From positions 1-58,303 of the forward strand of contig JAEOUH010000074.1 of assembly GCA_016839365.1 (NCBI GenBank): DNA of 58,303 bases. The letters are read 5' to 3'. Of this stretch, positions 16,702 through 25,481 are shown piece after piece (the stretch's first letter is position 1; every line of letters begins with the position of its first letter). The notes beneath the pieces are model-generated. The model was not told where the DNA came from. It saw only the letters and a list, made by a program, of their open reading frames with translations, and did no database searches. Position numbers and translations under genes: made by a program. This DNA is from Candidatus Hermodarchaeota archaeon (GTDB taxonomy: Archaea > Asgardarchaeota > Hermodarchaeia > Hermodarchaeales > Hermodarchaeaceae).

Positions 16702-16768
16702 ACGAATGACCTCAATGAAACGGTCGAGTTCTTATTTGGCAAACGGCATTAAGTTTTCGGTGATACTC

Positions 16769-17605
16769 ATGCCTTCTCTCAGCGCACATCTCGGTAATGT
16801 ATCCGTCGGGGACGGCCATCCGGTTGTAGCTATGGGGGTCATTAACCTCGACCCTTATTCATTCTATTCCTCCTCCTATTATTCCTCTTTACAAAAAGCG
16901 ATTTCAGCTGCAGAAAAAATGATAGAAGAGGGTGTCGAAATAATAGATATTGGGGGCGCCTCTACTGCCCCTGGGGCTTCACCAGTCTCCGTTGATGAAG
17001 AAGTTAGTCGTGTCCAAGCAGTCATAAAGCAAATTTCTCAGAATTGGGATATTCCCCTCTCTATTGACACCCAACGAGCCCAAGTTGCTAAGGTCGCCTT
17101 GGCAAATGGAGCAACCATAGTCAATGATGTTTCTGGGTTGAAATCCGATTCCACAATGGCGGCGGTAATTAAAGAAACCGGAGCAAGCTGCATCGTTATG
17201 GCTTCAAAATCGCAACCCGGCGATCAGCTCAAGATTTCTGCCATTGTTTCTGCCCTACAAGAAAGCCTCCATATTGCTTATACCGCCGGGATTTCAAGCA
17301 GTTCCATTATAGTTGATCCGGGTCTAGGTTTTGGAAAGCCAATAGGGTGCGATTTGGAGATCATCCGGAATCTACGGGCGCTTCGAACCCTCAACCGCCC
17401 TATCCTTCTTGGAGTGTCACGGAAACACTTCATCGGACAGTTGCTAGGCTATGAGAGCCCAAAGGACCGACTTTACGGCAGCCTTGGAGTTTCCACAGTC
17501 GCTATTCTTGAGGGTGCACATGCCCTTCGTACGCATGACGTTCGTGCGACCAAAGACTGTATACAGATGGTTGCGGCGCTTCAATCACCAAATGAGTGTG
17601 AGTAA
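16769..17605 (+). CDS. folP: Dihydropteroate synthase-like pterin-binding enzyme
   Basis: This is a TIM-barrel pterin-binding enzyme of about 279 residues. MGVINLDPYSFY near residues 22-33 corresponds to the DHPS opening, usually MGILNVTPDSF. GVEIIDIGGASTAPGA near 52-67 is the phosphate and pterin loop, PLSIDTQ near 94 the third strand, and PGLGFGKPIGCDLEIIRNL near 182-200 follows. The ending has LLGVSRKHFIG. The substitution of VTPDS by LDPYS is seen in archaeal homologues, which may act in tetrahydromethanopterin or another pterin pathway. The frame is open to 16613 but that extension overlaps gcvT; ATG 16769 fits the family. cofE overlaps its 3' end. Confidence 0.85.
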   Translation: MPSLSAHLGNVSVGDGHPVVAMGVINLDPYSFYSSSYYSSLQKAISAAEKMIEEGVEIIDIGGASTAPGASPVSVDEEVSRVQAVIKQISQNWDIPLSIDTQRAQVAKVALANGATIVNDVSGLKSDSTMAAVIKETGASCIVMASKSQPGDQLKISAIVSALQESLHIAYTAGISSSSIIVDPGLGFGKPIGCDLEIIRNLRALRTLNRPILLGVSRKHFIGQLLGYESPKDRLYGSLGVSTVAILEGAHALRTHDVRATKDCIQMVAALQSPNECE

Positions 17606-18386
17606 AATGGAGCTCTTTGGAATACAAACACCAATAATCAATCCCGGGGACAACCTGGTTGATTTATTCGGCAATTCCTTAGCTGATCAGGGAATATCAC
17701 TGGCATCACATGATATTTTGGTCATTGCTGAGACTGTAGTAGCAACTGCCCAAAACCGAATCCGTGAACTCAGCGCAGTTCACGTATCACCTCATGCACA
17801 GGAACTTTCTGAGCAGTACGAACTGGAAGCACCACTAGCTCAGCTAATCCTTGATGAGGCTGACGAGATCCTCGGGGGGATTCCTCATGTGCTCCTCACC
17901 ATTAAGCATAATACGCTCATGGCAAATGCAGGAATTGATCGGTCAAATGCTCCTACAGGACATGTGGTCTTGCTTCCCTTGAATCCAACAAAAACAGCTT
18001 GGCAAATAAAAACAGAATTGGAAGCGAAAACGGGACACAAACTAGGCGTTATTATTGCTGATAGCCGTACCCAACCACTCCGCCTGGGTACCGTTGGATT
18101 AGCGGTAGCCGTTGCAGGCATCGAACCAATCAAAGATTATCGGGGCCAAATGGATCTCTTTGGTCGCCCTCTCCGTATCACGCGTGCAGCAATTGCCGAT
18201 AATCTCGCTTCAGCGGCTCAACTTCTATTGGGGGAAGCCGGTGAAAGGGTTCCAATGGTTGTGATACGAGGTGCACCAGTAGAATTTACAGAGAGAGTTA
18301 TTAGACCAGACGAACTGACCATATCACAAGACGAATGTATGTACATGGCAATTTTCCGGCGATATAAAGCCAAAAATAGCATCTAA
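17592..18386 (+). CDS. cofE: Coenzyme F420-0:gamma-glutamyl ligase
   Basis: CofE adds the first L-glutamates to F420-0 using GTP. The protein of about 264 residues opens with MELFGIQTPIINPGDNLVDL. It contains HDILVIAETVVATAQNR, LTIKHNTLMANAGIDRSN near 105-122, and GVIIADSRTQPLRLGTVGLAVAVAGI near 158-183, which are the family metal and nucleotide sites. The length is typical of archaeal stand-alone CofE. The start is ATG 17592, overlapping folP by 14 bases, or ATG 17607, just past its stop; either implies coupled translation. It indicates that the organism uses F420. Confidence 0.93.
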   Translation: MSVSKMELFGIQTPIINPGDNLVDLFGNSLADQGISLASHDILVIAETVVATAQNRIRELSAVHVSPHAQELSEQYELEAPLAQLILDEADEILGGIPHVLLTIKHNTLMANAGIDRSNAPTGHVVLLPLNPTKTAWQIKTELEAKTGHKLGVIIADSRTQPLRLGTVGLAVAVAGIEPIKDYRGQMDLFGRPLRITRAAIADNLASAAQLLLGEAGERVPMVVIRGAPVEFTERVIRPDELTISQDECMYMAIFRRYKAKNSI

Positions 18387-18536
18387 GTCCAAGGAAAGGC
18401 GGAGAACGGCTCAGCACTCAAGATCCTTGTCATTCCTATTATAGTATATTATAGGTCTAAAGGGTCAGGTCGTCACTGCCATTCTCCTTTCTTCATCATA
18501 GGCTCTATACCTTTTATGCATTGGGAAAACGAAAAA

Positions 18537-18641
18537 TGGTGCGGCTTCCGGGACTTTCGGCAGCAAGCAAGGCTTGTCAAGCGTTCGAACCCGGGTCTCA
18601 GGCGTGGGAGGCCTGGATCATAACCACTAGATCAAAGCCGC
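18537..18641 (-). tRNA. tRNA-Gly (CCC) with T-loop intron
   Basis: The acceptor GCGGCTT/AAGCCGC pairs perfectly and CCA is encoded. The anticodon arm is CAGGC-CTCCCAC-GCCTG (anticodon CCC). The T-stem CCGGG/CCCGG is split: after TTCGA come about 30 extra bases, then GT and the 3' stem, placing an intron at roughly 18555-18584. The insert holds a GCTTG-A-CAAGC hairpin. Spliced length is about 75 bases. Confidence 0.9.
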
Positions 18642-18705
18642 TGATACTAAAATGAAGAAATCACTCGTCGACCTAAAACAATTGTGGTACCTTGGGGGCA
18701 AGGAA

Positions 18706-20139
18706 CTAGTTAACCTCACTAGCTGAAGGCGCGTATCGGTAAAGTTGTTGGTTCTTCGCTTTTTCGATCGTTTCGGGGTCGATTCGTTTAAGTTCACGTT
18801 CAGGAAATCTTGAGAGCATTTCCCAGCCTAGATCGAGGGTTTGCTCGATTGTGCGCTCTTCAAATTCGCCTTGGTTGAGAAATTGTGTTTCGAACGTTTC
18901 AATGAAGCTCAGATATACCCGATCCCGGTCTGAAAGGGCTCCTTCCCCGACCACTGCGACTAGGTCCCGAAGGTCAGATCCTTCGCTGGCAGCATAGTAG
19001 AGCTGAGCTTGGACTTCATTGTGGTCTGCGCGAGTGTGCCCTTCACCAATCCCCTCTTTCATGAGGCGGCTCAGGCTTGGGGCTGGATCAACCGGTGGGT
19101 AGATTCCCTTGTTGTGTAAGGATCGGCTCGTAATGAGCTGTCCCTCTGTAATATAACCCGTGAGGTCAGCTACTGGATGAGTGATATCGTCACCTGGCAT
19201 AGTGAGAATGGGCATTTGAGTGATGGTGCCACTTCGTCCGATGATTCGGCCTGCGCGCTCGTAGATGGATGAAAGGTCAGTGTAAAGGTATCCAGGGTAC
19301 CCACGGCGTCCTGGGACCTCTTCGCGTGCGGCTGAGATTTCACGCAAAGCGTTCGCGTAATTAAGCATGTCTGTTAGAATAACGAGTACGTGCATGTTCT
19401 GTTCAAATGCTAGATACTCTGCAATCGTAAGTGCGGTTCGAGGTGTGATAATTCGCTCAATGGGAGGGTCGTCAGCGAGGTTCAAGACAAGGACGCTTGT
19501 AGCTAACGCTCCTGTTTCTTCCAGGTTTTTCATATAGAATTGTGCAGTTTCGGCTGTGATTCCAATCGCACAGAGAATCACTGCGAACTGCTCCTCTTTT
19601 CCTGGGATTTTGGCTTGGCGGGTTATCTGAGCAGCAACTCGGTCATGGGGGAGCCCAGATCCACTGAAAATGGGAAGTTTTTGACCTCTGACAAGAGTGT
19701 TGAGGCCGTCAATAACGCTTAGTCCTGTTTGAATGAATTCTCGTGGATATTGGCGGGCATCTGGGTTCATGGGCGCTCCATTAAGGTCAAGTTCATCATC
19801 AGGTACAATAGGGGGGCCTCTATCAATGGGTGTTCCTGATCCGTTAAGAATTCGACCAAGTAAGTCACTCGTCACAGCGGTCTTCATTGTTTCGCCTGTT
19901 AGACGGACTCGTGTGGATTTGGTATCAAGTCCTCGGGTTCCTTCGAAAACTTGTACGATTGCACGTCCTCGCATAGCTTCTAATACAGTTCCCCGGCGAA
20001 GGGTGCCATCTGGGGCAGTAATTTCTACTAGTTCGTTATATGCGACGTCTGTTACCTTGTCAAGGATTAGAAGTGGTCCTGAAACAGTTGTGACTGTTTG
20101 GTAGGTGGGCTTCAAAGTTGCGGCTCGTCTATTTGTCAT
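18706..20139 (-). CDS. atpB: A-type ATP synthase subunit B
   Basis: The non-catalytic nucleotide-binding subunit of the membrane ATP synthase head. The 477-residue protein has [12 protein letters not shown] near the start, [24 protein letters not shown] near 140-163, [18 protein letters not shown] replacing the catalytic Walker A, and [30 protein letters not shown] near 260-290. ATG 20139 ([16 protein letters not shown]) has a GAGG ribosome site. An upstream ATG at 20169 would add ten residues. The AbrB-PhoU gene separates it from atpA. Subunits C, D, E, H, I and K are not in the window. Confidence 0.95.
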   Translation of the reverse strand: MTNRRAATLKPTYQTVTTVSGPLLILDKVTDVAYNELVEITAPDGTLRRGTVLEAMRGRAIVQVFEGTRGLDTKSTRVRLTGETMKTAVTSDLLGRILNGSGTPIDRGPPIVPDDELDLNGAPMNPDARQYPREFIQTGLSVIDGLNTLVRGQKLPIFSGSGLPHDRVAAQITRQAKIPGKEEQFAVILCAIGITAETAQFYMKNLEETGALATSVLVLNLADDPPIERIITPRTALTIAEYLAFEQNMHVLVILTDMLNYANALREISAAREEVPGRRGYPGYLYTDLSSIYERAGRIIGRSGTITQMPILTMPGDDITHPVADLTGYITEGQLITSRSLHNKGIYPPVDPAPSLSRLMKEGIGEGHTRADHNEVQAQLYYAASEGSDLRDLVAVVGEGALSDRDRVYLSFIETFETQFLNQGEFEERTIEQTLDLGWEMLSRFPERELKRIDPETIEKAKNQQLYRYAPSASEVN

Positions 20140-20283
20140 TGTTGTAGCCTCACACGTTCTAATATTCAAATGTTGAATAATATCGGGCTTCGGTGACTAG
20201 GCTTGTGCAACTTTTAAGCGTTACCTTGAGACGAGAAAATTTTTTGTTCTATTTTCTCCGCTTGTACAGGTTTGGTGTGATAG

Positions 20284-21276
20284 CTAAGTCTTTAGCAATA
20301 GTGCTGTTTTCGCAATTCCGCTATTATATGCTAACATTTCCTCCATACGATCCAAAATTATCTGGGTGATTACTGAATCACGCATAACATCGACAATTGT
20401 TTCTGTTTGCCGTTTCCATTGTCGTAACAGAGGAATTTCACCTAATACTTGGCGAACCATTTCCTGGTTTCGTTGAAGAAATGCGGAAATCGCCTTTTGG
20501 AGATTATCATGCACCTTAATGAGGGCGGCTACAGCCAGCTTATTTTGTTCTCCTGGAGGTTGTCGTCGAGTGAGTGCTTCAGCGATATGATGAAGGTTTT
20601 CATGAATACTACTCAATTGCATAACGAAGTATGATGTATCGAAGATATCCGCTGTCTCAAGTTTGAAGCCTGGTGGACGAACATTCATAGCCTTTCTTAA
20701 CGATCGTTGAGCCCGGAGATAATTTCCTCTTTGGCGCCATCCCTCTGTGATAAGTTCATTGGCCACTCGTGCTGTTTCATCCGGGCCGACCTCTAATCCC
20801 GTTATGAGCGTTTTGATACTCTCAAGCGTTGCTCCACCACTCATCTTGACAAATTCCATAATGTCTTGTCCGCGGATTACGCTAACTCCCTTGATGACTA
20901 TTCTCCTATCAGTTCCTTCAATGATTTCAAATCCTGGAAGTTGGTTTACAATATTAGTCACCGTTTTGCGGACAGATTCATTTAATCTACGACTACTTTC
21001 GATAGTCAATTGATCATAACCCACGATATAATAGGTTTCCAGAATGGTTCTAAGTGTCAACTCGTCCTGTTCTAAAAGACGCACGGTAGCTACTCTTTCT
21101 GAAGGCGTTCCAACTATTTGTAATGGAGTGATACGTAACGATCCTTCCGCATCTTCCAGTAGATGAAGTTGTGAATCGGGCTCAATCCCGAATTTCTTAA
21201 TCCATCGCCGTGGAAGACTCACCACGAGGGTTTTACTTTTTCCCCATTGTGTTACCTTTCGGGTTTCGTCTATCAT
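20284..21276 (-). CDS. AbrB-type DNA-binding and PhoU-like regulator
   Basis: The protein has 330 residues. Residues 1-50 form a swapped-hairpin AbrB/SpoVT domain (KVTQWGKSKTLVVSLPRRW, then KKFGIEPDSQLHL). From about 75 to the end it is helical with two PhoU-like units, as in archaeal phosphate-uptake regulators. Such fusions are archaeal and their ligands are mostly unknown. It lies between atpA and atpB on the same strand, 68 bases after the atpA stop and 144 bases before the atpB start. This could link ATP synthase expression to phosphate or energy state, which is inference. The start MIDETRKVTQWG fits the family. Confidence 0.82.
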   Translation of the reverse strand: MIDETRKVTQWGKSKTLVVSLPRRWIKKFGIEPDSQLHLLEDAEGSLRITPLQIVGTPSERVATVRLLEQDELTLRTILETYYIVGYDQLTIESSRRLNESVRKTVTNIVNQLPGFEIIEGTDRRIVIKGVSVIRGQDIMEFVKMSGGATLESIKTLITGLEVGPDETARVANELITEGWRQRGNYLRAQRSLRKAMNVRPPGFKLETADIFDTSYFVMQLSSIHENLHHIAEALTRRQPPGEQNKLAVAALIKVHDNLQKAISAFLQRNQEMVRQVLGEIPLLRQWKRQTETIVDVMRDSVITQIILDRMEEMLAYNSGIAKTALLLKT

Positions 21277-21344
21277 TGCAATACGCCTTTCCCCTAGTGA
21301 GAGGAATGGATCTCACGAGCCTATGGCTTTGAACTGATAAATAA

Positions 21345-23120
21345 CTAATTCACTTCAATGGAGATAAATTCGTTGTTGATTTCGTTTTCTAGGTCCTTGA
21401 AATACTGCTCCATGACTTTTACGTCTTCGTGAGGTTGCACTTTCATCCGAGCAATTTTTCCTACTACTGGAAGCGCAATGATGCGCCGAAGTGGGATTCC
21501 CTCATCAATTGCTTGCCGCATACGTTGCCAAAACGCCATGATGATCTTCAACATCCAGTAGCTCTTTAATTCAGGGCAATACGTATCGATTGGATGTAGA
21601 GCTGATTGCATTAGGTAATCTTCCTTGACCATTCGGGCAGCCTCTAAAATCGCACGTTCTCGCTCTGGCAGGGCATCAGGGCCGACAAGTTGTACGATTT
21701 CACGGAGTTCCTTATCGCGTTGAAGGATGGATAGGGATTCTTCAGTAAGTTCGGGCCAATCAGAACCCATTTTCTTTTGGTACCAAGGAACTAACTCGTC
21801 CTTGTACAACGAATAGCTTTGAAGATAATTGATTGCAGGGAAGAATCGTCGTGAAGCCATGTCTTTGTCAAGTGCCCAAAACACTTTCGTAATCCGTAAG
21901 GTCGATTGTGTAACAGGTTCAGAAAAGTCGCCACCAGCTGGAGAAACCGCACCTGTAACTGTGACACTTCCCACTCGATAATCTGTTCCTAAAGTTTGAA
22001 CTCGTCCTGCTCTTTCGTAGAAGTCGGCGAGCCGACTCCCAAGGTACGCAGGATATCCTTCTTCACCGGGCATTTCCTCCAATCGTCCTGAAATCTCTCG
22101 GAGTGCTTCTGCCCATCGTGAGGTACTGTCTGCCATAAGAGCTACGTTATAACCTTGGTCACGGAAGTATTCGGCAAGTGTTATTCCGGTGTAAATAGAG
22201 GCTTCGCGTGCAGCAACGGGCATATTACTAGTATTAGCAACAAGCAATGTTCTTTCCATTAATGATTTGCCACTTTTGGGGTCCTTGAGTTTGGGGAAGT
22301 CTTCGAGGACTTCGGTCATTTCGTTACCTCTTTCACCGCAGCCAACATAGACGATAATTTCAGCATCAGCCCACTTCGCTAGTTGGTGAAGGGTAACGGT
22401 TTTTCCAGTCCCGAAACCTCCTGGAATTGCCCCGGTTCCCCCTTTAGCGACAGGAAAGAAGGTGTCAATCACACGCTGGCCCGTATAGAGGGGCACTTCC
22501 GTGCTGATTTTGGTTTTATATGGTCGACCAATTCGAACTGGCCAACGTTGAGTGAGTTTTAGGTCTTCTTTACCTGTAGCGGTTTGGACTTGAGCGATGA
22601 CCTCGCGAATTGTGTAATCTCCAGGGGGAACGATTTGTGTAATTTTTCCTTCGATTCCAGGCGGAACCAGAATTTTGTGAAGAAATACACTTGTTTCCTG
22701 AACGGTTCCCAGCACATCTCCTTGCGAGACAGAAGTACCTTTCTCCATTGTTGGTTGAAAATGCCATTTCTTGTCAACAGGTAAAGGGTCTGCCGTTATA
22801 CCACGAGTAATGAAGTCTCCTACTGCTTCTTTGATGCTCGGGAGAGGGCGTTGAATCCCATCAAAGATTGATCCAACTAGACCTGGGCCCAGTTCCACGT
22901 CAAGTGATGTCCCTGTGGCAACAGCTTTTTCACCAGGTTTCAATCCAGAGGTTTCTTCATAAACTTGAATATAGGCGCGATCGCCGACAATCCGGTTCAC
23001 TTCGCCAATAAGTTCTTCTGCTCCCACTCTGCAGACTTCAAACATAGTGACCCCAAAGAGTCCATCTGCTTCGATAAGAGGACCAGCAATTCGTTGTATT
23101 GTACCTATTCGCGTAGTCAT
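21345..23120 (-). CDS. atpA: A-type ATP synthase subunit A (catalytic)
   Basis: The catalytic subunit of the archaeal membrane ATP synthase. The 591-residue protein opens with GTIQRIAGPLIEADGL. It has the long non-homologous insert after about 110, Walker A GGFGTGKTVTLHQLAKW near 234-250, YVGCGERGNEMTEVL near 258-272, and LMADSTSRWAEALREISGRL near 330-349. No intein is present at the Walker A, a common site elsewhere. Length is normal. It follows atpF by 85 bases on the same strand, so F-A-regulator-B is probably one transcription unit. Confidence 0.97.
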   Translation of the reverse strand: MTTRIGTIQRIAGPLIEADGLFGVTMFEVCRVGAEELIGEVNRIVGDRAYIQVYEETSGLKPGEKAVATGTSLDVELGPGLVGSIFDGIQRPLPSIKEAVGDFITRGITADPLPVDKKWHFQPTMEKGTSVSQGDVLGTVQETSVFLHKILVPPGIEGKITQIVPPGDYTIREVIAQVQTATGKEDLKLTQRWPVRIGRPYKTKISTEVPLYTGQRVIDTFFPVAKGGTGAIPGGFGTGKTVTLHQLAKWADAEIIVYVGCGERGNEMTEVLEDFPKLKDPKSGKSLMERTLLVANTSNMPVAAREASIYTGITLAEYFRDQGYNVALMADSTSRWAEALREISGRLEEMPGEEGYPAYLGSRLADFYERAGRVQTLGTDYRVGSVTVTGAVSPAGGDFSEPVTQSTLRITKVFWALDKDMASRRFFPAINYLQSYSLYKDELVPWYQKKMGSDWPELTEESLSILQRDKELREIVQLVGPDALPERERAILEAARMVKEDYLMQSALHPIDTYCPELKSYWMLKIIMAFWQRMRQAIDEGIPLRRIIALPVVGKIARMKVQPHEDVKVMEQYFKDLENEINNEFISIEVN

Positions 23121-23205
23121 TATAAATCGCCTTACAATATATTGTGCTGTTGGGTTCTCTATCAGCTATATTCTCTTGTTAAAATTCTTATGGTGTTTGT
23201 ATATT

Positions 23206-23529
23206 TCAAAATCCTTCGAGTTCAACACCGATTGCTCGTTTCACCAATCGACGTATAGGGCTTTCTTTACCTTCAAGCCGCCCTCTCTTATCAGGGATTT
23301 CAACAATGACTGGATATGGTCTTTCAGAGAGCTCTTCAATTGTTTCGCGGATATTTTCTGCAAGAGGTTCAGTAATGATAATTACGGAGATATTCGAATC
23401 ATTGGAAAAGTCAAGGAGTGCTCGACGTGCCGAGGCGCCATCAGCTGGGATATTCGAATTTAGAATGCCAGCTAATCGAAAACCTACGACTGTATCAGTA
23501 TCACCGATTACTGCAATTTTATCTGTCAT
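23206..23529 (-). CDS. atpF: A-type ATP synthase subunit F
   Basis: A small central-stalk subunit of about 107 residues. MTDKIAVIGDTDTVVGFRLAGI is the family opening. VIIITEPLAENI near 57-68 and a YPVIVEIPDKRG segment near 78-90 match the Rossmann-like subunit F fold. The ATG at 23529 overlaps the stop of the upstream XRE gene by 11 bases, a coupling arrangement. A longer form from 23550 would add seven residues and overlap further. It leads the F-A-B set. Confidence 0.92.
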   Translation of the reverse strand: MTDKIAVIGDTDTVVGFRLAGILNSNIPADGASARRALLDFSNDSNISVIIITEPLAENIRETIEELSERPYPVIVEIPDKRGRLEGKESPIRRLVKRAIGVELEGF

Positions 23530-24289
23530 ATCCATCGGCTCTTTGCTCATCGTTAGGAGTTTGTTTTCGTAGGGCTTGCAATCGTCGTAACAATCCTCCT
23601 ATTGATTCAAGGCGGGAGATAGCAAGGGGAACTTGTTCCCGTTTGGCAAGTTCAATTGCCAGATAATCGATTTGTTCTACACCATGTAGTACAAAAAGAC
23701 TTGGTCTAATCTCTCCCTTCAACGCTACAAGTGGAGATCGTCCTGTTGACACATTAACTAAAATCAGCGCTCTATCTTCGGTTGCTTCAAATAGTTTGAG
23801 AAACCCTGTGCTTGATAGAACATCTAACGCTTCTGAGGTGTCTATCATTAGATATCCCAACAATTCACGTTCCAGCAGCTCCTCGCCAGTAACGATTTGA
23901 CCTCGCACGCCATCAAGTAGTTCTCGAATGGTTATCCCATTTGTAAACTCGCTAATATCCAATATGATATTGGTTGGAATCTCCACACCCATCATGCGTT
24001 GGAACGCATTTACTACTTGCCCTCCATTTTGCTCGTCCAAAGTTATGATGTTTTCAACAAATCGCTTGATGGTTTTTGTTCCAGGGGATTGGCGCCGCCC
24101 GCTTTCATAGTCGCTGATAACAGAGGGTGATACACCTAATGACTCTGCTAAGTGGATTTGTTGGATATGGAACATCTCACGCCATTTTCGCATAACTCGG
24201 CCTGGGCTATCCGATAGTGAAATCTCTCCTGCTATGCGTCGAGCAAGACGTTGTCTAACTTGCGCCGCCACAGGCATAATAAGAGGCAA
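23519..24289 (-). CDS. XRE-family transcription regulator, archaeal conserved type
   Basis: The protein has 256 residues. A helix-turn-helix at about 32-70 reads VMRKWREMFHIQQIHLAESL, then GVSPSVISDYESGRR. The long C-terminal region contains GYLMIDTSEALDVLSSTGFL, alternating strands and helices, and GVEQIDYLAIELAKREQVPL, matching a widespread archaeal HTH protein type with an unassigned ligand domain. Its 3' end overlaps atpF, which makes it likely that this regulator and the ATP synthase genes share a transcript. tRNA-Pro lies upstream on the same strand. Confidence 0.82.
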   Translation of the reverse strand: MPLIMPVAAQVRQRLARRIAGEISLSDSPGRVMRKWREMFHIQQIHLAESLGVSPSVISDYESGRRQSPGTKTIKRFVENIITLDEQNGGQVVNAFQRMMGVEIPTNIILDISEFTNGITIRELLDGVRGQIVTGEELLERELLGYLMIDTSEALDVLSSTGFLKLFEATEDRALILVNVSTGRSPLVALKGEIRPSLFVLHGVEQIDYLAIELAKREQVPLAISRLESIGGLLRRLQALRKQTPNDEQRADGYDR

Positions 24290-24376
24290 CTCGTTCTGCC
24301 TTAAGTGCTTTACGCAATTTTACAGATATTACGGTAACTGACGAACTATTCGAAACACAAAATCGGGTAAAAATGG

Positions 24377-24546
24377 TGGTGGGCCGACGGGGAATTTCTC
24401 CAGCTGGCATTTGCTAGCTGGTTTTGAACCCCGGATCTCACGGACTTCCTCCACGCATCTAGCAGATATCGTGGTCCCGAACCGCGAATCTTTGGTGATT
24501 CCAAGGAACTTATCCTTGTATCAATACCAAGCTAGACCATCGACCC
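24377..24546 (-). tRNA. tRNA-Pro (CGG) with three predicted introns
   Basis: The acceptor GGGTCGA/TCGGCCC and CCA are present, but the gene is 170 bases long. Removing about 33 bases in the D-arm (24491-24523), 31 in the anticodon loop after position 37 (24445-24475) and 29 in the T-loop (about 24395-24423) leaves a 77-base tRNA. Its anticodon stem is CGCGG/CCGTG, the anticodon is CGG and the T-stem is CGGGG/CCCCG. Each insert holds its own hairpin: CAAGGA/TCCTTG, CCACG/CGTGG and CCAGCT/AGCTGG. A second CCA follows directly. Confidence 0.85.
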
Positions 24547-24604
24547 ACGTTGGTGCTGGATACAGTTATTGTTCTCTTAAAATGTTTCTTCCGATGGAAC
24601 ACAG

Positions 24605-25417
24605 CTACTCAGTCAGTTGTTTCAATGTTCCTAAGGGAGTATGATCCAACATAACGATTTCCGCATCTTCTAAAGATAAATGCCGAAACAATGGAGAATC
24701 AAGAGAAGCGTTCAGCGTTCCCTTGTTTAGAATATGTCCTCGGAGTAGACTATGATACGCTGGGATGACTAATACATTCATTTGAAGTAAGCGGTTCACG
24801 GTTCTTGCTTCTTTTTGAAAGTGTATTTCACCTAACCAGCTCTTGAGTGCTTCAATGATTGTCGAATTCCATTTGGTCTTCATCCACACAGGATGTATTG
24901 AAACCCGTTCTTTGAGTTTTGATATTGATACTGCTGGGTGAATGTGACCCATCAATAGACTGTCACAGGATAATATGTCAGCAGAAGGGTAAGCATGGCC
25001 ATGCAAGAAATATACCTGCTTTGATTTGAAACGAAGAGAGAAACCTGCTGCTGAAACAATCTGGGTGTTATCCGGGATAACTAGTTCTAAATCTGCGTCA
25101 TGATTACCTCGGACAATAGTGACGTTGGCTTGATGTTGTAAATCGAAAAGTAGTTGTGCAACCTGCTGAAGTTCCTGTTTTGAAAATTCTTGGATAGAAT
25201 GTTTCAAATCTCCTAAAATAATAATTTCAGTGGGCTTTTGTTTTATGACGAGTTGTTTAATTTGTTGAATGATTTGAAGCGTTAAATTCGTCGAATAGAA
25301 CTCTTGTTTGAAAAGTGTTCGTTCATATCCGATATGAAGGTCGGCTAAAACTAGAACCCGTCGTGGCTCCTCATGCAGGATGACTGCTGGCTCGTTTTCG
25401 ATGAGTTCTAGATGCAT
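24605..25417 (-). CDS. Calcineurin-like metallophosphoesterase, archaeal Lhr-associated type
   Basis: A two-metal phosphoesterase of 270 residues. Motifs in order are VLVLADLHIGYE near 20-31 (D-x-H), ILGDLKH near 68 (GD), IVRGNHDADLE near 99-109 (GNHD), and FLHGHAYP near 136 with LMGHIHPAV near 155 (GH and GHxH). This group includes stand-alone archaeal enzymes and bacterial partners of Lhr-type helicases. A plus-strand gene pair separates it from Lhr, which is consistent. The substrate is unknown, with nucleic-acid ends being the likely class. Confidence 0.87.
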   Translation of the reverse strand: MHLELIENEPAVILHEEPRRVLVLADLHIGYERTLFKQEFYSTNLTLQIIQQIKQLVIKQKPTEIIILGDLKHSIQEFSKQELQQVAQLLFDLQHQANVTIVRGNHDADLELVIPDNTQIVSAAGFSLRFKSKQVYFLHGHAYPSADILSCDSLLMGHIHPAVSISKLKERVSIHPVWMKTKWNSTIIEALKSWLGEIHFQKEARTVNRLLQMNVLVIPAYHSLLRGHILNKGTLNASLDSPLFRHLSLEDAEIVMLDHTPLGTLKQLTE

Positions 25418-25481
25418 GCTGGTTCAATAATTATTCACCAGATAGGTATTTTTTTCTTTATGATGAGTGACTGTTGGTGTA

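Noticed and set aside
16613..16768. N-terminal extension of the dihydropteroate-synthase-like frame
   Set aside because: It lies over the start of gcvT on the opposite strand and shows no family match. ATG 16769 fits the usual length.
18434..18454. AT-rich near-palindrome CCTAT…ATAGG between cofE and tRNA-Gly
   Set aside because: Only 5-base arms match and AT-rich sequence produces such matches often. It is not placed as a promoter for either neighbour.
24374..24379. Second CCA after the tRNA-Pro end
   Set aside because: A tandem CCACCA can mark unstable tRNAs, but here it is encoded in the gene and may be chance; it was not treated as a functional degradation tag.
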